Source of the DNA: an uncultured Latescibacterota bacterium
GTDB taxonomy: Bacteria > Latescibacterota > UBA2968
Assembly (NCBI GenBank): GCA_958295785.1
Contig: OY282377.1
Span: 5,272,896-5,336,895, forward strand
Direction: 5' to 3'
DNA length: 64,000 nt
Shown piece by piece: positions 54,345 to 63,807 of this stretch. The notes beneath the pieces were generated by a model that was given only the letters and a program-made list of their open reading frames with translations, was not told the origin of the DNA and searched no databases. Positions within the stretch are counted from its first letter, which is position 1; each line of letters starts with the position of its first letter. Position numbers and translations under genes: made by a program.

Positions 54345-55079
54345 CTATTCGGCAATAACAGAAGTCGCCATACCAGATTCCCACATCACCCGATTTTTCT
54401 GAATGCCCGATAGCGACCAGTGTTGTTCAATGGATTGGATAAAGTCTGGCCGCACCAATTTGGCCCTTTGCACCAGCCAATTGTCCCGATCGTACCTCAA
54501 ATAAAGCCCCTCTGCTTCCCGAGTGCCAAGCCTTGACCACAGAGGCTGTGATTTTGGCGGCGATAGAATTTTTTTTAGTTCCGAAAATGTAAAGTGCCCT
54601 CGCGCAATAGATGGGACTTGATCAATTCCGATCTGTTCAAAAAGCTCATCGCGTTTATCGCTTGGCAGAAAGCGGTCCGTGCGTTTGTCATAGATGTCGA
54701 AGCCGAGAAACCAATCTTGTAATCTGTCGTAAAAGATCGAATGCATGGCATAGCACCATTCACCAAAAAGGATGTAGTGGTCAGTCAGATGGTCGAAAAG
54801 AGCGTCCTCTTTCAGGGACAGCCACTCTAACAATTTTTTCCATTGTCCCGATCCATCCTGAAGGGACAAGTACGCCCCCCGATTTTGAGCGCGAATATTT
54901 CCATCGGCGTCAAACGAAATGCCGAGATTTGCCCCATCGACCTTTTCTTCAACGACGAGTTCGCACGCCAAAAACGCATCGCGTTCAGGCTCTGACATGA
55001 CCTTATCGCCCCGGACATTGACATCGCCGAGAAGTGCCAAGTGGGGCGTAGATGGGAATTTAAAGAAATCGTATTTCAT
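54345..55079 (-). CDS. RNA ligase family protein (Rnl2/DRB0094-like)
   Basis: 244 aa from MKYDFFKFPSTPHL. Adenylated lysine in EEKVDGANLGISF (K46), motif III-like YILFGEWCYAMHSIFYD, motif IV EAEGLYLRYD and motif V RAKLVRPDF. It seals nicked or broken RNA. The IS701-like element sits directly before the start. A truncated AAA gene lies beyond it. Confidence 0.8.
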   Translation of the reverse strand: MKYDFFKFPSTPHLALLGDVNVRGDKVMSEPERDAFLACELVVEEKVDGANLGISFDADGNIRAQNRGAYLSLQDGSGQWKKLLEWLSLKEDALFDHLTDHYILFGEWCYAMHSIFYDRLQDWFLGFDIYDKRTDRFLPSDKRDELFEQIGIDQVPSIARGHFTFSELKKILSPPKSQPLWSRLGTREAEGLYLRYDRDNWLVQRAKLVRPDFIQSIEQHWSLSGIQKNRVMWESGMATSVIAE

Positions 55080-55082
55080 CAT

Positions 55083-56172
55083 AGGACTTACGCATGCTGA
55101 GTTAACAAAGGGTGCAATTCCGTAAAATTTATCACTTTGAGGAGGTGTCAATGCGCCACCCGACGCGTTTGGATGACTGTCAGTATCTGCTTAGCCGTCC
55201 CCTCAACGATACCCTGCCCCCTTTCGCCGACCATAGCGAAGGGTTCAGTCATGATAGGATCAACCGCTATCTCGCCGGTGAGCGTATCCCCCCCCGCTTG
55301 GTGTGGGAACACGTCAAAGCCCCCATCGCGCTGACGCCTGAAGGCGATGTGATCTTTGATGACCCGGTTTTAGACAAGCGACACGCGCGCAAGATCGCGT
55401 GAGTGCGTCGTCAATAGAGCGGCAACGCCCAAGGCGTCATCAATGGCATCGGGGTGGTCACATGTGTCTATGTCCATCCGCAAGAGGATCGGTTCTGGCT
55501 GATTGACTATCGGATTTATGACCCGCAAGGCGATGGCAAAACCAAATGGGATCATCTCAAGGACATGCTCTCTGCGTTGGTCTATCAGAAGCGCCTCCCT
55601 TTTACCGGGGTCTTGATGGACAGTTGGTATGCGACTAAAACGGTCATGCTACACATAGAGCAGATGCAAAAAACCTATTATTGTCCCCTCAAGACGAACC
55701 GGCGCGTGGACGATTCGGCAGGCACAATCCCCTACCAGCGCGTAGATAGCTTAACTTGGACGAAAGCGCAACGCAAACAAGGCAAGCCAATTAAAATCAG
55801 AGGGTTCCCCAAAGACCACAAAGTGAAATTATTCCGGGTGGCGTCTTCTGATAGACGCACGGCGTATGTCGTAACCAACGACCATGCTCAAAACGATTCT
55901 TCAGGGGTACAACAGGTGTGTCACCAACGATGGAAAATTGAGCCCTTTCACCGCGAAGTCAAACAGGTGACCGGGCTTGAAAAGGGTCCATGTCGGTTGG
56001 CACGCATGGTACGAAATCATATGGGGTGTGCGATGTTCGTTTGGATAAGACTCGCGCAGGTGGCCTATCAAACAGGACAAACCATTTATCAAGTCAAATA
56101 CCGGGGGCTGGCTGACTTCTTGAGACAACAACTCAAAGCACCTCATATTCCAATGGAAATTGCGTAAGTCCT
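55083..56172. mobile_element. IS701-like insertion sequence
   Basis: ~1090 bp with 12-bp inverted ends AGGACTTACGCA / TGCGTAAGTCCT. Carries one interrupted transposase on the plus strand. A TA duplication is compatible with the flanks. It separates the RNA ligase from the truncated AAA gene; the AAA stop codon TAG is made by the IS end. Confidence 0.85.
55151..56167 (+). pseudogene. IS701-like DDE transposase with two in-frame stops
   Basis: MRHPTRLDDCQYLLSRPLND at 55151 (GGAGG before). In one frame, VFDDPVLDKRHARKIA is followed by TGA, then VRRQ, TAG, then SGNAQGVINGIGVVTCVYV. DYRIYDPQGDGKTKWDH, VLMDSWYATK (Asp) and CHQRWKIEPFHREVKQ (Glu) follow. Both stops occupy single codons; no frameshift. 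The enzyme cannot be made without read-through. Confidence 0.85.
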
Positions 56173-56809
56173 AATGGAGATACTCGAACTCTGTAGCAAA
56201 ATATCGGATGTTTCTATGGGCCAAAAAAACCTCATTGGGAAAGGAGCAAAAATGTTTGGGTTCACCCATAGACTCAGGCCCTATCCCCCGGAACAACTCC
56301 TTTAAGTCAAAGCCAGAAGATTCGACCTCATAAACTGACCTCGCGCCAGAACTTAGCTTTAGCCCAAGTGAAAGCTGGATTTTCTCATCCTTAATCAGTT
56401 GATATTTGAACAGGTCAACCCAGGTGGTTAGATGCCTTAGAGGTCTGGCTCCGACTTTTGCTTGAAAGGCCAAAGCATTACCGGAAAACTTCTTATGAGG
56501 AGGAACAGGTTCTGTGAACCCGAGCGGCTTATAGGGCAACCACTGGTACTCAAATTTAATCATTTTTTTGAGATCGTGCTGAAAGACCATTTCCCCATAA
56601 GAGCCCAGTTGAACCGCCGAATTTCTGTTGCCGAGATAAAACACTTCTCGACTGCTCGATTCAACCGTCTGCTTCAGCATCAGGAGGAACTGACCAATGC
56701 TGGATTTGCCTGAGCTGTTGGTGCCAAAAAAGAGCGTAATCGGTGCCAGGTCAATTTCGCCGGTATCCTCCCAAATTTTGAAGTTTTGGATTCGCAATTT
56801 TTTGAGCAT
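56171..56809 (-). pseudogene. AAA/OLD-like ATPase, 3'-truncated by the IS
   Basis: Only the first 212 residues: MLKKLRIQNFKIWEDTGEID, then Walker A FFGTNSSGKSSIGQFLLML. Walker B and signature are absent. The frame ends at the IS border (EFEYLH-stop). The lost part is not found beyond the IS, where the RNA ligase starts at once, so a deletion or an older truncation is required. Confidence 0.75.
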
Positions 56810-56843
56810 GTGATTTTTCTTTTCTCGAAAGATTGGTGCGTTT

Positions 56844-57581
56844 TTAGATGGGTCGTCGCGCCAAGCTGAACGTCTGCGCTGTCGGCCCTCCGTCTAACTG
56901 CGTGGCTAAAAAGAGCGCGAGGGAGACCACGTCTTCGGGGGCTTTGACCACTTCGCTGGGCGCGAAAGGCGGTGGGCCGCCCACATTCATGCGCCCTTGC
57001 GTGAGATGCGTGGCAACCGGGCCGGGGATGAGTTCGTTGACCGTGATGTTGTGTTCCCACACTTCTTCGGCCAGGCACTGGGTCAACATCCACATGCCGG
57101 CCTTGCCAACGTGATAGGCCGAACTGTTCGCTGTGGGGCGGTGGCCCATGCCCGAACCCACATTGATCACTCTGCCCCCGCCCGCGTCGATCATGAGCGG
57201 CAGCAGGGCACGCGAGACCAGGTACGCGCTGATGCAGTTCACCGTGACATCCGCGATCCAAAGATCCGGATCGCTGTCGAGAATGCGATTGCCTTCAATG
57301 CCCCCGCCCGCGTTGTTGACGAGGATATCGAGGCGACCAAATTCTCTGCGGACGTTTTCCGCCAACGCATCCACGCTCGCGCGATCCGCGACATCGGTTT
57401 GCACGGTCAAGGCGCGGCGACCGAGGGCGCGAATATCTGCGGCAACCGCATCGAGTTGTGCGGGCGTTCGCGCAGCGAGCACGAGATCCGCGCCTTCTTT
57501 GGCAAAGGCGATGGCAATGGCGCGACCAATGCCGCGCCCACTGCCCGTCACCAGGGCGATTTTTTCAGCGAGTTTTGACAT
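56844..57581 (-). CDS. SDR-family oxidoreductase
   Basis: 245 aa. TGSGRGIGRAIAIAFA is the NAD(P) site, DILVNNAGG the active-site strand and SAYHVGKAGMW the YxxxK pair. It follows the enolase-superfamily gene by 21 nt and likely acts in the same sugar-acid route. Confidence 0.88.
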   Translation of the reverse strand: MSKLAEKIALVTGSGRGIGRAIAIAFAKEGADLVLAARTPAQLDAVAADIRALGRRALTVQTDVADRASVDALAENVRREFGRLDILVNNAGGGIEGNRILDSDPDLWIADVTVNCISAYLVSRALLPLMIDAGGGRVINVGSGMGHRPTANSSAYHVGKAGMWMLTQCLAEEVWEHNITVNELIPGPVATHLTQGRMNVGGPPPFAPSEVVKAPEDVVSLALFLATQLDGGPTAQTFSLARRPI

Positions 57582-57602
57582 AAGCGATCTCCTCGTGCGG
57601 TT

Positions 57603-58724
57603 TTACCAATCGATCACCGATCCGTCGTCCGGGTGATAGGAGTGTCGATTCGTCCAATCATGGTCAATTTTGTCTTCCATCTTGTCCTCGTCGAGTTCGA
57701 TTCCAAGGCCGGGGCCTTTGGGCAATGCGACATAGCCATCTTTGAATTGGAACGGCTCTTTGAGATAATCCTCGCCAAACATGGTGTGTTCTTGCGCGAG
57801 GAAATTGGGAATGCTCGCGTCGAGTTGGATGCAGGCGGCCAATGAAATGGGGCCGAGCGGGCAGTGCGGGGCAACGGCTGCATAATAGGATTCGGCCATG
57901 CCCGCGATCAGGCGCGTCTCGAAAATGCCGCCCGCGTGCGACAGGTCGGGTTGCACGATGGAACAAGCGCGTTTTTCCAACAGGTCGCGGAAGCCCCATT
58001 TGGTGAAAACGCGCTCGCCCGTTGCAATGGGCAGATGGGTTTTGCGCGCGAGTTCGGCCATGCCTTCCACATCTTGGCATTGAATGGGTTCTTCGACAAA
58101 CATCGGCTGGTAGGGCTCGAGTGCTCTGATGAGCACCGCAGCGGTTTGCGGCGAGATCGCGCCGTGAAAGTCGATGGCAATGTCAAAATCTGCGCCCCCG
58201 GCTTCGCGCATCGCGGCAAAGGTTTCGGCCGCGTGGTCGATAAAGGCCGGATTTTCTACGATGCGCGCCGGGCGAATTTTGGCCGGCCCGGTCTTGATGG
58301 CGATAAAACCCTGTTCTTTGCGTGCTTTGACCGCAGCGGCCGCCTGTTCTGGACTGCCCGCACCCGTGCCTTTGTACATTTTGATGCGGTCGCGCAAAGG
58401 CCCGCCGAGCATTTCATAGACGGGCATATTCGCCGCTTTGCCCGCGAGGTCCCACAGGGCTTGCTCAACACCCGATAGAGCACTGGTGAGGATAGGCCCG
58501 CCGCGATAAAATGCGTGGCGATACATGGCCTGCCAATGATGCACCACGCGCCGCGGATCTTTGCCGATGAGATAGGGCGCGAGTTCGGCCACGGCCTGCG
58601 CGCATGTGCGGGCGCGCCCCTCGAGGATGGGTTCGCCCAAGCCGACGAGACCCTCGTCCGTGTGCATTTTGAGAAAGAGCCAGCGCGGCTTGACGAGAAA
58701 GGTTTCGAGTTTGGTAATTTTCAT
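57603..58724 (-). CDS. Mandelate racemase/enolase superfamily dehydratase (galactonate-dehydratase-like)
   Basis: 373 aa from the ATG at 58724 (AAAGGAGTG upstream). MKITKLETFLVKPRWLFLK opens the capping domain. Metal ligands: DIAIDFHG, EEPIQCQD, GERVFTKWGF; APHCPLGPISLAAC provides the catalytic His. The D-F-H arrangement favours an acid-sugar dehydratase (DgoD-type). It probably starts the SDR operon. Confidence 0.85.
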   Translation of the reverse strand: MKITKLETFLVKPRWLFLKMHTDEGLVGLGEPILEGRARTCAQAVAELAPYLIGKDPRRVVHHWQAMYRHAFYRGGPILTSALSGVEQALWDLAGKAANMPVYEMLGGPLRDRIKMYKGTGAGSPEQAAAAVKARKEQGFIAIKTGPAKIRPARIVENPAFIDHAAETFAAMREAGGADFDIAIDFHGAISPQTAAVLIRALEPYQPMFVEEPIQCQDVEGMAELARKTHLPIATGERVFTKWGFRDLLEKRACSIVQPDLSHAGGIFETRLIAGMAESYYAAVAPHCPLGPISLAACIQLDASIPNFLAQEHTMFGEDYLKEPFQFKDGYVALPKGPGLGIELDEDKMEDKIDHDWTNRHSYHPDDGSVIDW

Positions 58725-59126
58725 GTTCACTCCTTTGAGCGGGCAGCGACAAAAGGCGAGATACAAGAGGAGGGTTTCGCCACGCAGATGAACGCAGATG
58801 AACAGCGAGAGGGGAAAGGGCAGTCATCATTCCGGCGGAAGTTGTCACGCGCAAGCACAACGCAGTAATCCAGATCAAATCATGTTCCCGTGAAATCATG
58901 CGTCAATAAAGGGCTTCGCACCTTAAAAATCAAGCGCGTTCTCTCGCCTCTCACCTTGTTGTGTTTTTGTGCTTCTCGTGGCTAATCGCCTCTTGCTATC
59001 CCAACGTGCGGGCAAAGGGGCCGCGCCCCTGCGTTTCTATCCCTTGCGTCTTACATCTTGCGTCTTACGCCTTGCGTTTCTATATTGTTAGTCCTGCCCA
59101 AATGGATTTTTATCGAAAAAGGCGCG
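58725..59126. other. Divergent intergenic region with CTTGCGTCTTAC words
   Basis: About 400 nt. It holds tandem words CTTGCGTCTTACATCTTGCG / TCTTACGCCTTGCGTTTC near 59045-59080. I see no gene or promoter I would defend. Confidence 0.5.
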
Positions 59127-59777
59127 ATGAACACGGGGCGACAAACTGTGGCTTTGGCCGAGACGCCGAATGGGAATTTTCAACTTGAGGCGGTGCCTGT
59201 GGGCGATCAGACGCACCATGTGCTCTCCATCAATGGATGTGTGATGGCGCGTACCCACGCCAATTTGGAGATCGCACTGGCCGATCTCGCGCTGGCAGGC
59301 ATTCCCGCAACGCAGCGATATGCCGATGTGTTGATCGGCGGGCTCGGGCTTGGCGTGACGCTGGGGCAAGTGCTCAAACACAGCGCGGTGCAATCCGTTT
59401 GCGTAGTGGAGATCGAGCCGCGAATTGCAGAATGGAACCGCACTGTTTTGGGCAATGCCGATTTGCTGGACGATGCGCGTGTGGAACTCGTCATAGGCGA
59501 TTTTTGCGCGTATGTGCAGGGCGTGCCGCGCAATTATCACGGGATTGCGATGCACATTGATATGGGGCCAAATCAGGTGGCGCGAACAGAAAATCGCCGG
59601 GCGTATAGCTTGTCGATGTTGCGCGTGTTGCAAACGCGCCTGCGAACTGGCGGGGCACTCGCGCTTTGTGCGGGCAAAGCATCTTATGATCGCGCCCTGC
59701 ACAGCGTTTTTGGCGCAGTCAATGCGATGCAGCCCGATCAAAACAGCCCGTGTAGAATTTACCAAGTGATGGTGTAA
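59127..59777 (+). CDS. Spermidine-synthase-like methyltransferase-fold protein
   Basis: 216 aa from the ATG at 59127 (AAAGG before it). VLIGGLGLGVTLGQVL is the SAM/dcSAM loop, SVCVVEIEPRIAEWNR the acidic strand, and GGALALCAGKASYDRAL the late strand. It lacks the usual spermidine-synthase N-terminal beta domain and DGxQ gate, so a non-polyamine role is possible. Confidence 0.7.
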   Translation: MNTGRQTVALAETPNGNFQLEAVPVGDQTHHVLSINGCVMARTHANLEIALADLALAGIPATQRYADVLIGGLGLGVTLGQVLKHSAVQSVCVVEIEPRIAEWNRTVLGNADLLDDARVELVIGDFCAYVQGVPRNYHGIAMHIDMGPNQVARTENRRAYSLSMLRVLQTRLRTGGALALCAGKASYDRALHSVFGAVNAMQPDQNSPCRIYQVMV

Positions 59778-59826
59778 TTTGTAAACAGATGTCGCAACAC
59801 TTCTCCCCCAAAGAAAGGAGTCTCTC

Positions 59827-61119
59827 ATGAGTCGGAATATGCTTAAAGGTACGGATAAACGGACAGACAAGCCGTTTAAACTCTCCATCGATCGTGGGAC
59901 GTATGTCGCAGATGGTGCTTATGTGCGTACAGATGGTTTGAGAAAGATTAAACGCACGGATTCGGACTTTGGGCTTTTGGGATACGACCCGGCCTATCTC
60001 AACACGGCCTCTTGCAAAAGCGCGATTACATATATCGACGGCGAGGAAGGGATTTTGCGCTATCGCGGCTATCCCATCGAGCAGTTGGCCGAGCAATCGA
60101 CCTACCTCGAGGTGGCCTATTTGCTGATTCGCGGCACCTTGCCCACCCGCGATCAATTGGACGAATTTTCCGAGCGCGTCAATTCGCAAACCTCGGTATC
60201 AGAGGATGTGTTGTCTTTTATCCGAGGATTTCCCGTAGGGGGCCATACGATGGGCATGCTGGTAGGCGCGTTGGGGGCCCTGTCCGTGTTTTGCGATGAC
60301 GTGCGCGATTTTGCAACCGAAGAAGCCCAAGACCGCCATATCTGTCGCTTAATGGGCCATGTGGCAACGCTGGGCGCCGCGGTGCATCGGCACAGCGCGG
60401 GCCTGTCCCATGTGCCGCCCGATCCGGACTTGGGGTTTTGCGGCAATTTGCTGAATATGTTGTTTGGCGAGGTCGATCCCGTGCTCGCGCACGCGCTGGA
60501 GGTGTTGCTGATTTTGCACGCGGATCACGAACAAAATTGTTCCACGAGCACCATGCGGGCCATTGCCAGCGGCGGGGCCGATCCCTACTCGGCGATGGCC
60601 GGCGCGGCCGCCGCGCTTTACGGCCCGGCACACGGGGGGGCGAATGAGGCCGTGTTGAAGATGCTCAACGAGGTCGGATCGGTGGATAAGGTGGCGGATT
60701 ATATCGACCGCGTGGTGGCAGAGAAGGAACTGCGGTTGCAGGGATTTGGTCATCGGGTGTACTCCAATTACGATCCGCGGGCGAAGATCATCAAACGGGT
60801 CGCGTACGAGGTGTTTGAGGTCACGGGCAAAAATCCCCTGATCGATATCGCGCTGGAACTGGAGCGGGTGGCCCTTCAAAACGACTATTTTGTGTCGTAC
60901 AATTTGTATCCCAATGTGGATTTTTATTCCGGGATCATCTATCAGGCCATGGGCTTGCCCGTACGGATGATGACGGTGTTGTTTGCGGTGGGACGGTCGT
61001 GTGGCTGGCTGGCGCAGTGGCGGGAATTGCTCGGTGATTCAGAGCAAAAAATCGCCCGACCGCGCCAGATTTACACTGGCGAAGATGTGCGCGATTACGT
61101 GGCGTTGGATCAGCGGTAG
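59827..61119 (+). CDS. gltA: Citrate synthase
   Basis: 430 aa, type II form. AAAGGAG precedes the ATG. N-terminal beta region, then YIDGEEGILRYRGYPIEQLA, LHADHEQNCSTSTMRAIASG with the first catalytic His, and GFGHRVYSNYDPRAK with the second; the Asp lies in LERVALQNDYF region. First step of the TCA cycle. Confidence 0.95.
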   Translation: MSRNMLKGTDKRTDKPFKLSIDRGTYVADGAYVRTDGLRKIKRTDSDFGLLGYDPAYLNTASCKSAITYIDGEEGILRYRGYPIEQLAEQSTYLEVAYLLIRGTLPTRDQLDEFSERVNSQTSVSEDVLSFIRGFPVGGHTMGMLVGALGALSVFCDDVRDFATEEAQDRHICRLMGHVATLGAAVHRHSAGLSHVPPDPDLGFCGNLLNMLFGEVDPVLAHALEVLLILHADHEQNCSTSTMRAIASGGADPYSAMAGAAAALYGPAHGGANEAVLKMLNEVGSVDKVADYIDRVVAEKELRLQGFGHRVYSNYDPRAKIIKRVAYEVFEVTGKNPLIDIALELERVALQNDYFVSYNLYPNVDFYSGIIYQAMGLPVRMMTVLFAVGRSCGWLAQWRELLGDSEQKIARPRQIYTGEDVRDYVALDQR

Positions 61120-61143
61120 GCACAAAAACAACGGAGGCAAGAC

Positions 61144-62103
61144 ATGGCGTTTATTCAGATTCCCAAAGGTTGGCACCTGCCCGACCACGCGGTCACGCCC
61201 GAACACATGTACATGAATCGGCGACGCTTTATGCAGGCGATGGGTATAGCGGGCGCGAGCACCATCCTCGGCGCGGGATGCGCCATAGCAGAAGACGAGT
61301 TTGTGGTGGAAGTGCCCCCCTCGTTGCCGGGCTTGTATCCGGCCGCCCGCAATGAGAAGTACACCGTGACGCGGGAATTGACGCGGGAGAAGGTCGCCGC
61401 GCGCTACAATAATTTTTACGAATTTACCACCAACAAGGGCAAAGTCCACGAGTTGACGGACAAATTTGAAGTGCATCCCTGGCAGATCGAGATTTCGGGG
61501 TTTGTGGAAAAATCCGGCACTTACGATTTGGATGACTTGCTCAAGCGATTCCCACTCGAAGAGCGCGTGTACCGCTTCCGGTGCGTGGAAGCCTGGGCGA
61601 TGACCGTGCCGTGGACCGGCTTTCCCATGAAGGCGTTGATCGACTACGTACAACCCACGTCCGCGGCCAAGTACGTGCGGATGGTGACGTTCCACCGCCC
61701 GGAACAAGCGCCGGGCATCAAAGCGCAGTCATGGTATCCGTGGCCGTATTTTGAAGGGCTGACGATGGCGGAAGCCACAAATGAACTGACCCTGCTCGCC
61801 ACGGGCATCTACGGTCATGCCATGCCCAAACAGCACGGCGCGCCCATTCGCTTGGTCGCGCCTTGGAAATACGGGTTCAAGAGCATCAAATCCATTGTGA
61901 AGATCGAGTTCACCAAACAGCAACCCCCCACGTTTTGGAACGAACTCGCCCCCGCCGAATACGACTTCTGGGCCAACGTCAATCCCGATGTGCCCCACCC
62001 GCGCTGGTCGCAGGCAACGGAGCGATTGATCGGCACAATGGCGCGCGTGCCCACGCAACGCTACAATGGCTATGGCGAATACGTGGCGCACCTGTACGGT
62101 TAG
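61144..62103 (+). CDS. msrP: Protein-methionine-sulfoxide reductase, molybdopterin subunit
   Basis: 319 aa. Twin-arginine signal MNRRRFMQAMGIAGAS then a GAGC- region; the catalytic/Mo-binding Cys is in YRFRCVEAWAMTVPW (~146). PWKYGFKSIKSIVKIEF and ERLIGTMARVPTQRYNGY are MsrP motifs. It repairs periplasmic proteins with the membrane partner MsrQ, not seen here. GGAGG precedes the ATG. Confidence 0.92.
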   Translation: MAFIQIPKGWHLPDHAVTPEHMYMNRRRFMQAMGIAGASTILGAGCAIAEDEFVVEVPPSLPGLYPAARNEKYTVTRELTREKVAARYNNFYEFTTNKGKVHELTDKFEVHPWQIEISGFVEKSGTYDLDDLLKRFPLEERVYRFRCVEAWAMTVPWTGFPMKALIDYVQPTSAAKYVRMVTFHRPEQAPGIKAQSWYPWPYFEGLTMAEATNELTLLATGIYGHAMPKQHGAPIRLVAPWKYGFKSIKSIVKIEFTKQQPPTFWNELAPAEYDFWANVNPDVPHPRWSQATERLIGTMARVPTQRYNGYGEYVAHLYG

Positions 62104-62131
62104 CGCGGCGTACCAGCGATACCTGTCCCAT

Positions 62132-62174
62132 GCCAAACCGCTCGGCGATCATTTTGCCGAGCGGTTTGGCGTTT
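62132..62174 (+). terminator. Strong rho-independent terminator after msrP
   Basis: Perfect 15-bp stem GCCAAACCGCTCGGC / GCCGAGCGGTTTGGC, 9-base loop, then GTTT. Confidence 0.85.
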
Positions 62175-62221
62175 CCGGATATTGGTATTAGTGGATTATC
62201 CGCCTTGTATCTTGCCTTTTC

Positions 62222-62248
62222 GGGCGGGCACGGGGGCATCGCCCCTAC
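62222..62248. repeat. Dispersed 27-bp repeat, family 1 (copy e)
   Basis: GGGCGGGCACGGGGGCATCG plus CCCCTAC, with the GTTTCTATCCTCGCATCT tail shared with 40867. Confidence 0.8.
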
Positions 62249-62297
62249 GTTTCTATCCTCGCATCTTTCGCCCTTCATCTGCGGATGCGCCTCGCCT

Positions 62298-62483
62298 TTA
62301 TTGTTCCGAGAGCAGAGTTCCGCCTCTTGCCCAGTGGTCGCGGGGAATGTCTTCGATGACGACCATCGTGCCATCGGCTTTGGCATTGCAGATCTCGACC
62401 AGGGCATCGGTAATGGCTTTGGCGAGTGCGCGCTTTTGCTCATGCGTGCGTCCTTCCAGCATTTTGACATTGACAAACGGCAT
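62298..62483 (-). CDS. 4-oxalocrotonate tautomerase-like protein
   Basis: 61 aa from the ATG at 62483 (GAGGAGG before). MPFVNVKMLEGRTHEQKRAL has the catalytic Pro2 after Met removal; TMVVIEDIPRDHWARGG completes the barrel. Small keto-enol tautomerase; the substrate is unknown. Eleven nt after the propeller gene. Confidence 0.85.
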   Translation of the reverse strand: MPFVNVKMLEGRTHEQKRALAKAITDALVEICNAKADGTMVVIEDIPRDHWARGGTLLSEQ

Positions 62484-62493
62484 AGTTTCCTCC

Positions 62494-63807
62494 TCAAAAA
62501 ACAATGAGTTCTGGACTGTCCAAGTTGGGTATGGCGGGTTTGGATGCGTTGAATGAAAAGGCCACGGGCACCTCAAAGCCGCGAAGGGTGCCCAGCGTGG
62601 CGTTGTTTTCGAGATCGACGATAAAAATTTGTAAATTTCTGGTGGTCGGGTCGTCGAGGGATTCGATGCCGGCGACGTACAGGGTTTTGCCGTCGGGCGT
62701 CATGCCGATATTTGCCACGAGCGCGCCGAGAAAAATTTCGGCTGTTTGCGTCCAGGTTCGCGTGTCAATAACCGCAATGCCGCCCCACAAAACAGGCGCG
62801 GCGTTGCCCAAGGCATCAAAACCCGAAAAAGTTCGACTGAGGGATGCGGCGAGGCGCGTGCCATCTGCGGAAAGCGCGACATCGAGGATTTGAACGCCCA
62901 AATCGCTTTCTCGGCCCAGCGAGAGGCTGTCTGCTATCGCTTTGGTCATCGCATTGACTTTGAGCAACCGCCCCGCGTTCCGATTGTTGAGATATAGGGT
63001 TTGCCCATCGGGCGAAAGTGCCAAGCGAGTGACCGCTTGCCCCACCGAGATGCTGTCGATCAAATTCGGGATGCGCGTGTCGATTATAGACACCGCCCCC
63101 GCGCCATTGCCGTGCCCGACGTAGAGCCGCGCACCATCGGGCGAAATGACTATGCCACTGGGGGTGGGTGGCACGTCGATGAGATCTAACGACTGGCCTG
63201 CGAGGACGTCGATGACTTCGACTGCCGCGCCGGATTCTTCGGTGAGGTATGCAAATTGATGATCGGGTGAAAGCACAACGCGATACCCGCCCCGACTCGT
63301 GAAGGGATCGCCTTTGAGAGAAAGTTGAAACGCGGGCGAGCCATCTTCGTCAAAGGCGTGAAAAGTGTCAATGGCTGCCACGTAAATTTGCGCGTTGGTA
63401 TTGGAAATGGCAATGCCGCGGGGTTGCGCGGCACGAAGCGTTCGGGTGGGGTCGAGAAGGTTGGTCTCGATATCGAGGACTTGGATATTGTCGTTGGTCA
63501 GGTCGGCGATATAGAGCAAAAGCGGTTCGGGTTCTGGGGGCGGATTGGGCGTGCCAGATCCCCTAAAGGCATTGACAAAGAGGAGAAAGTCCTCAAAGTC
63601 GATTGTGCCATCGGCGTTGAGATCGAGTTTGGCGTTGAAATCGGCCTGACCGGCTGACTTTCCGAATCCCTGTGCAAAAAGGAGAAAGTCCGCAGAGTTG
63701 ATTGTGCCATCGCCATTGAAGTCCGCGGATCCCGTTTCTTGCGCCGCGAGAAAGGCCGTCGCCAAAAACAATGCGAGACACAACGCTGTCGCCGTATATT
63801 TTTTCAT
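62494..63807 (-). CDS. Secreted dockerin-like/beta-propeller protein
   Basis: 437 aa. Signal peptide MKKYTATALCLALFLATAFL. Two EF-hand-like dockerin repeats (DFNGDGTINSADFLLF, DLNADGTIDFEDFLLF, residues ~29-80) with a Pro linker PPPEPEP. A YVTN-type seven-bladed propeller follows: GIVISPDGARLYVGHG, ALSPDGQTLYLNN, IGMTPDGKTLYVAG. AAGGGAAA precedes the ATG. Cell-surface or secreted binding protein; this dockerin style supports the lineage guess. Confidence 0.8.
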   Translation of the reverse strand: MKKYTATALCLALFLATAFLAAQETGSADFNGDGTINSADFLLFAQGFGKSAGQADFNAKLDLNADGTIDFEDFLLFVNAFRGSGTPNPPPEPEPLLLYIADLTNDNIQVLDIETNLLDPTRTLRAAQPRGIAISNTNAQIYVAAIDTFHAFDEDGSPAFQLSLKGDPFTSRGGYRVVLSPDHQFAYLTEESGAAVEVIDVLAGQSLDLIDVPPTPSGIVISPDGARLYVGHGNGAGAVSIIDTRIPNLIDSISVGQAVTRLALSPDGQTLYLNNRNAGRLLKVNAMTKAIADSLSLGRESDLGVQILDVALSADGTRLAASLSRTFSGFDALGNAAPVLWGGIAVIDTRTWTQTAEIFLGALVANIGMTPDGKTLYVAGIESLDDPTTRNLQIFIVDLENNATLGTLRGFEVPVAFSFNASKPAIPNLDSPELIVF

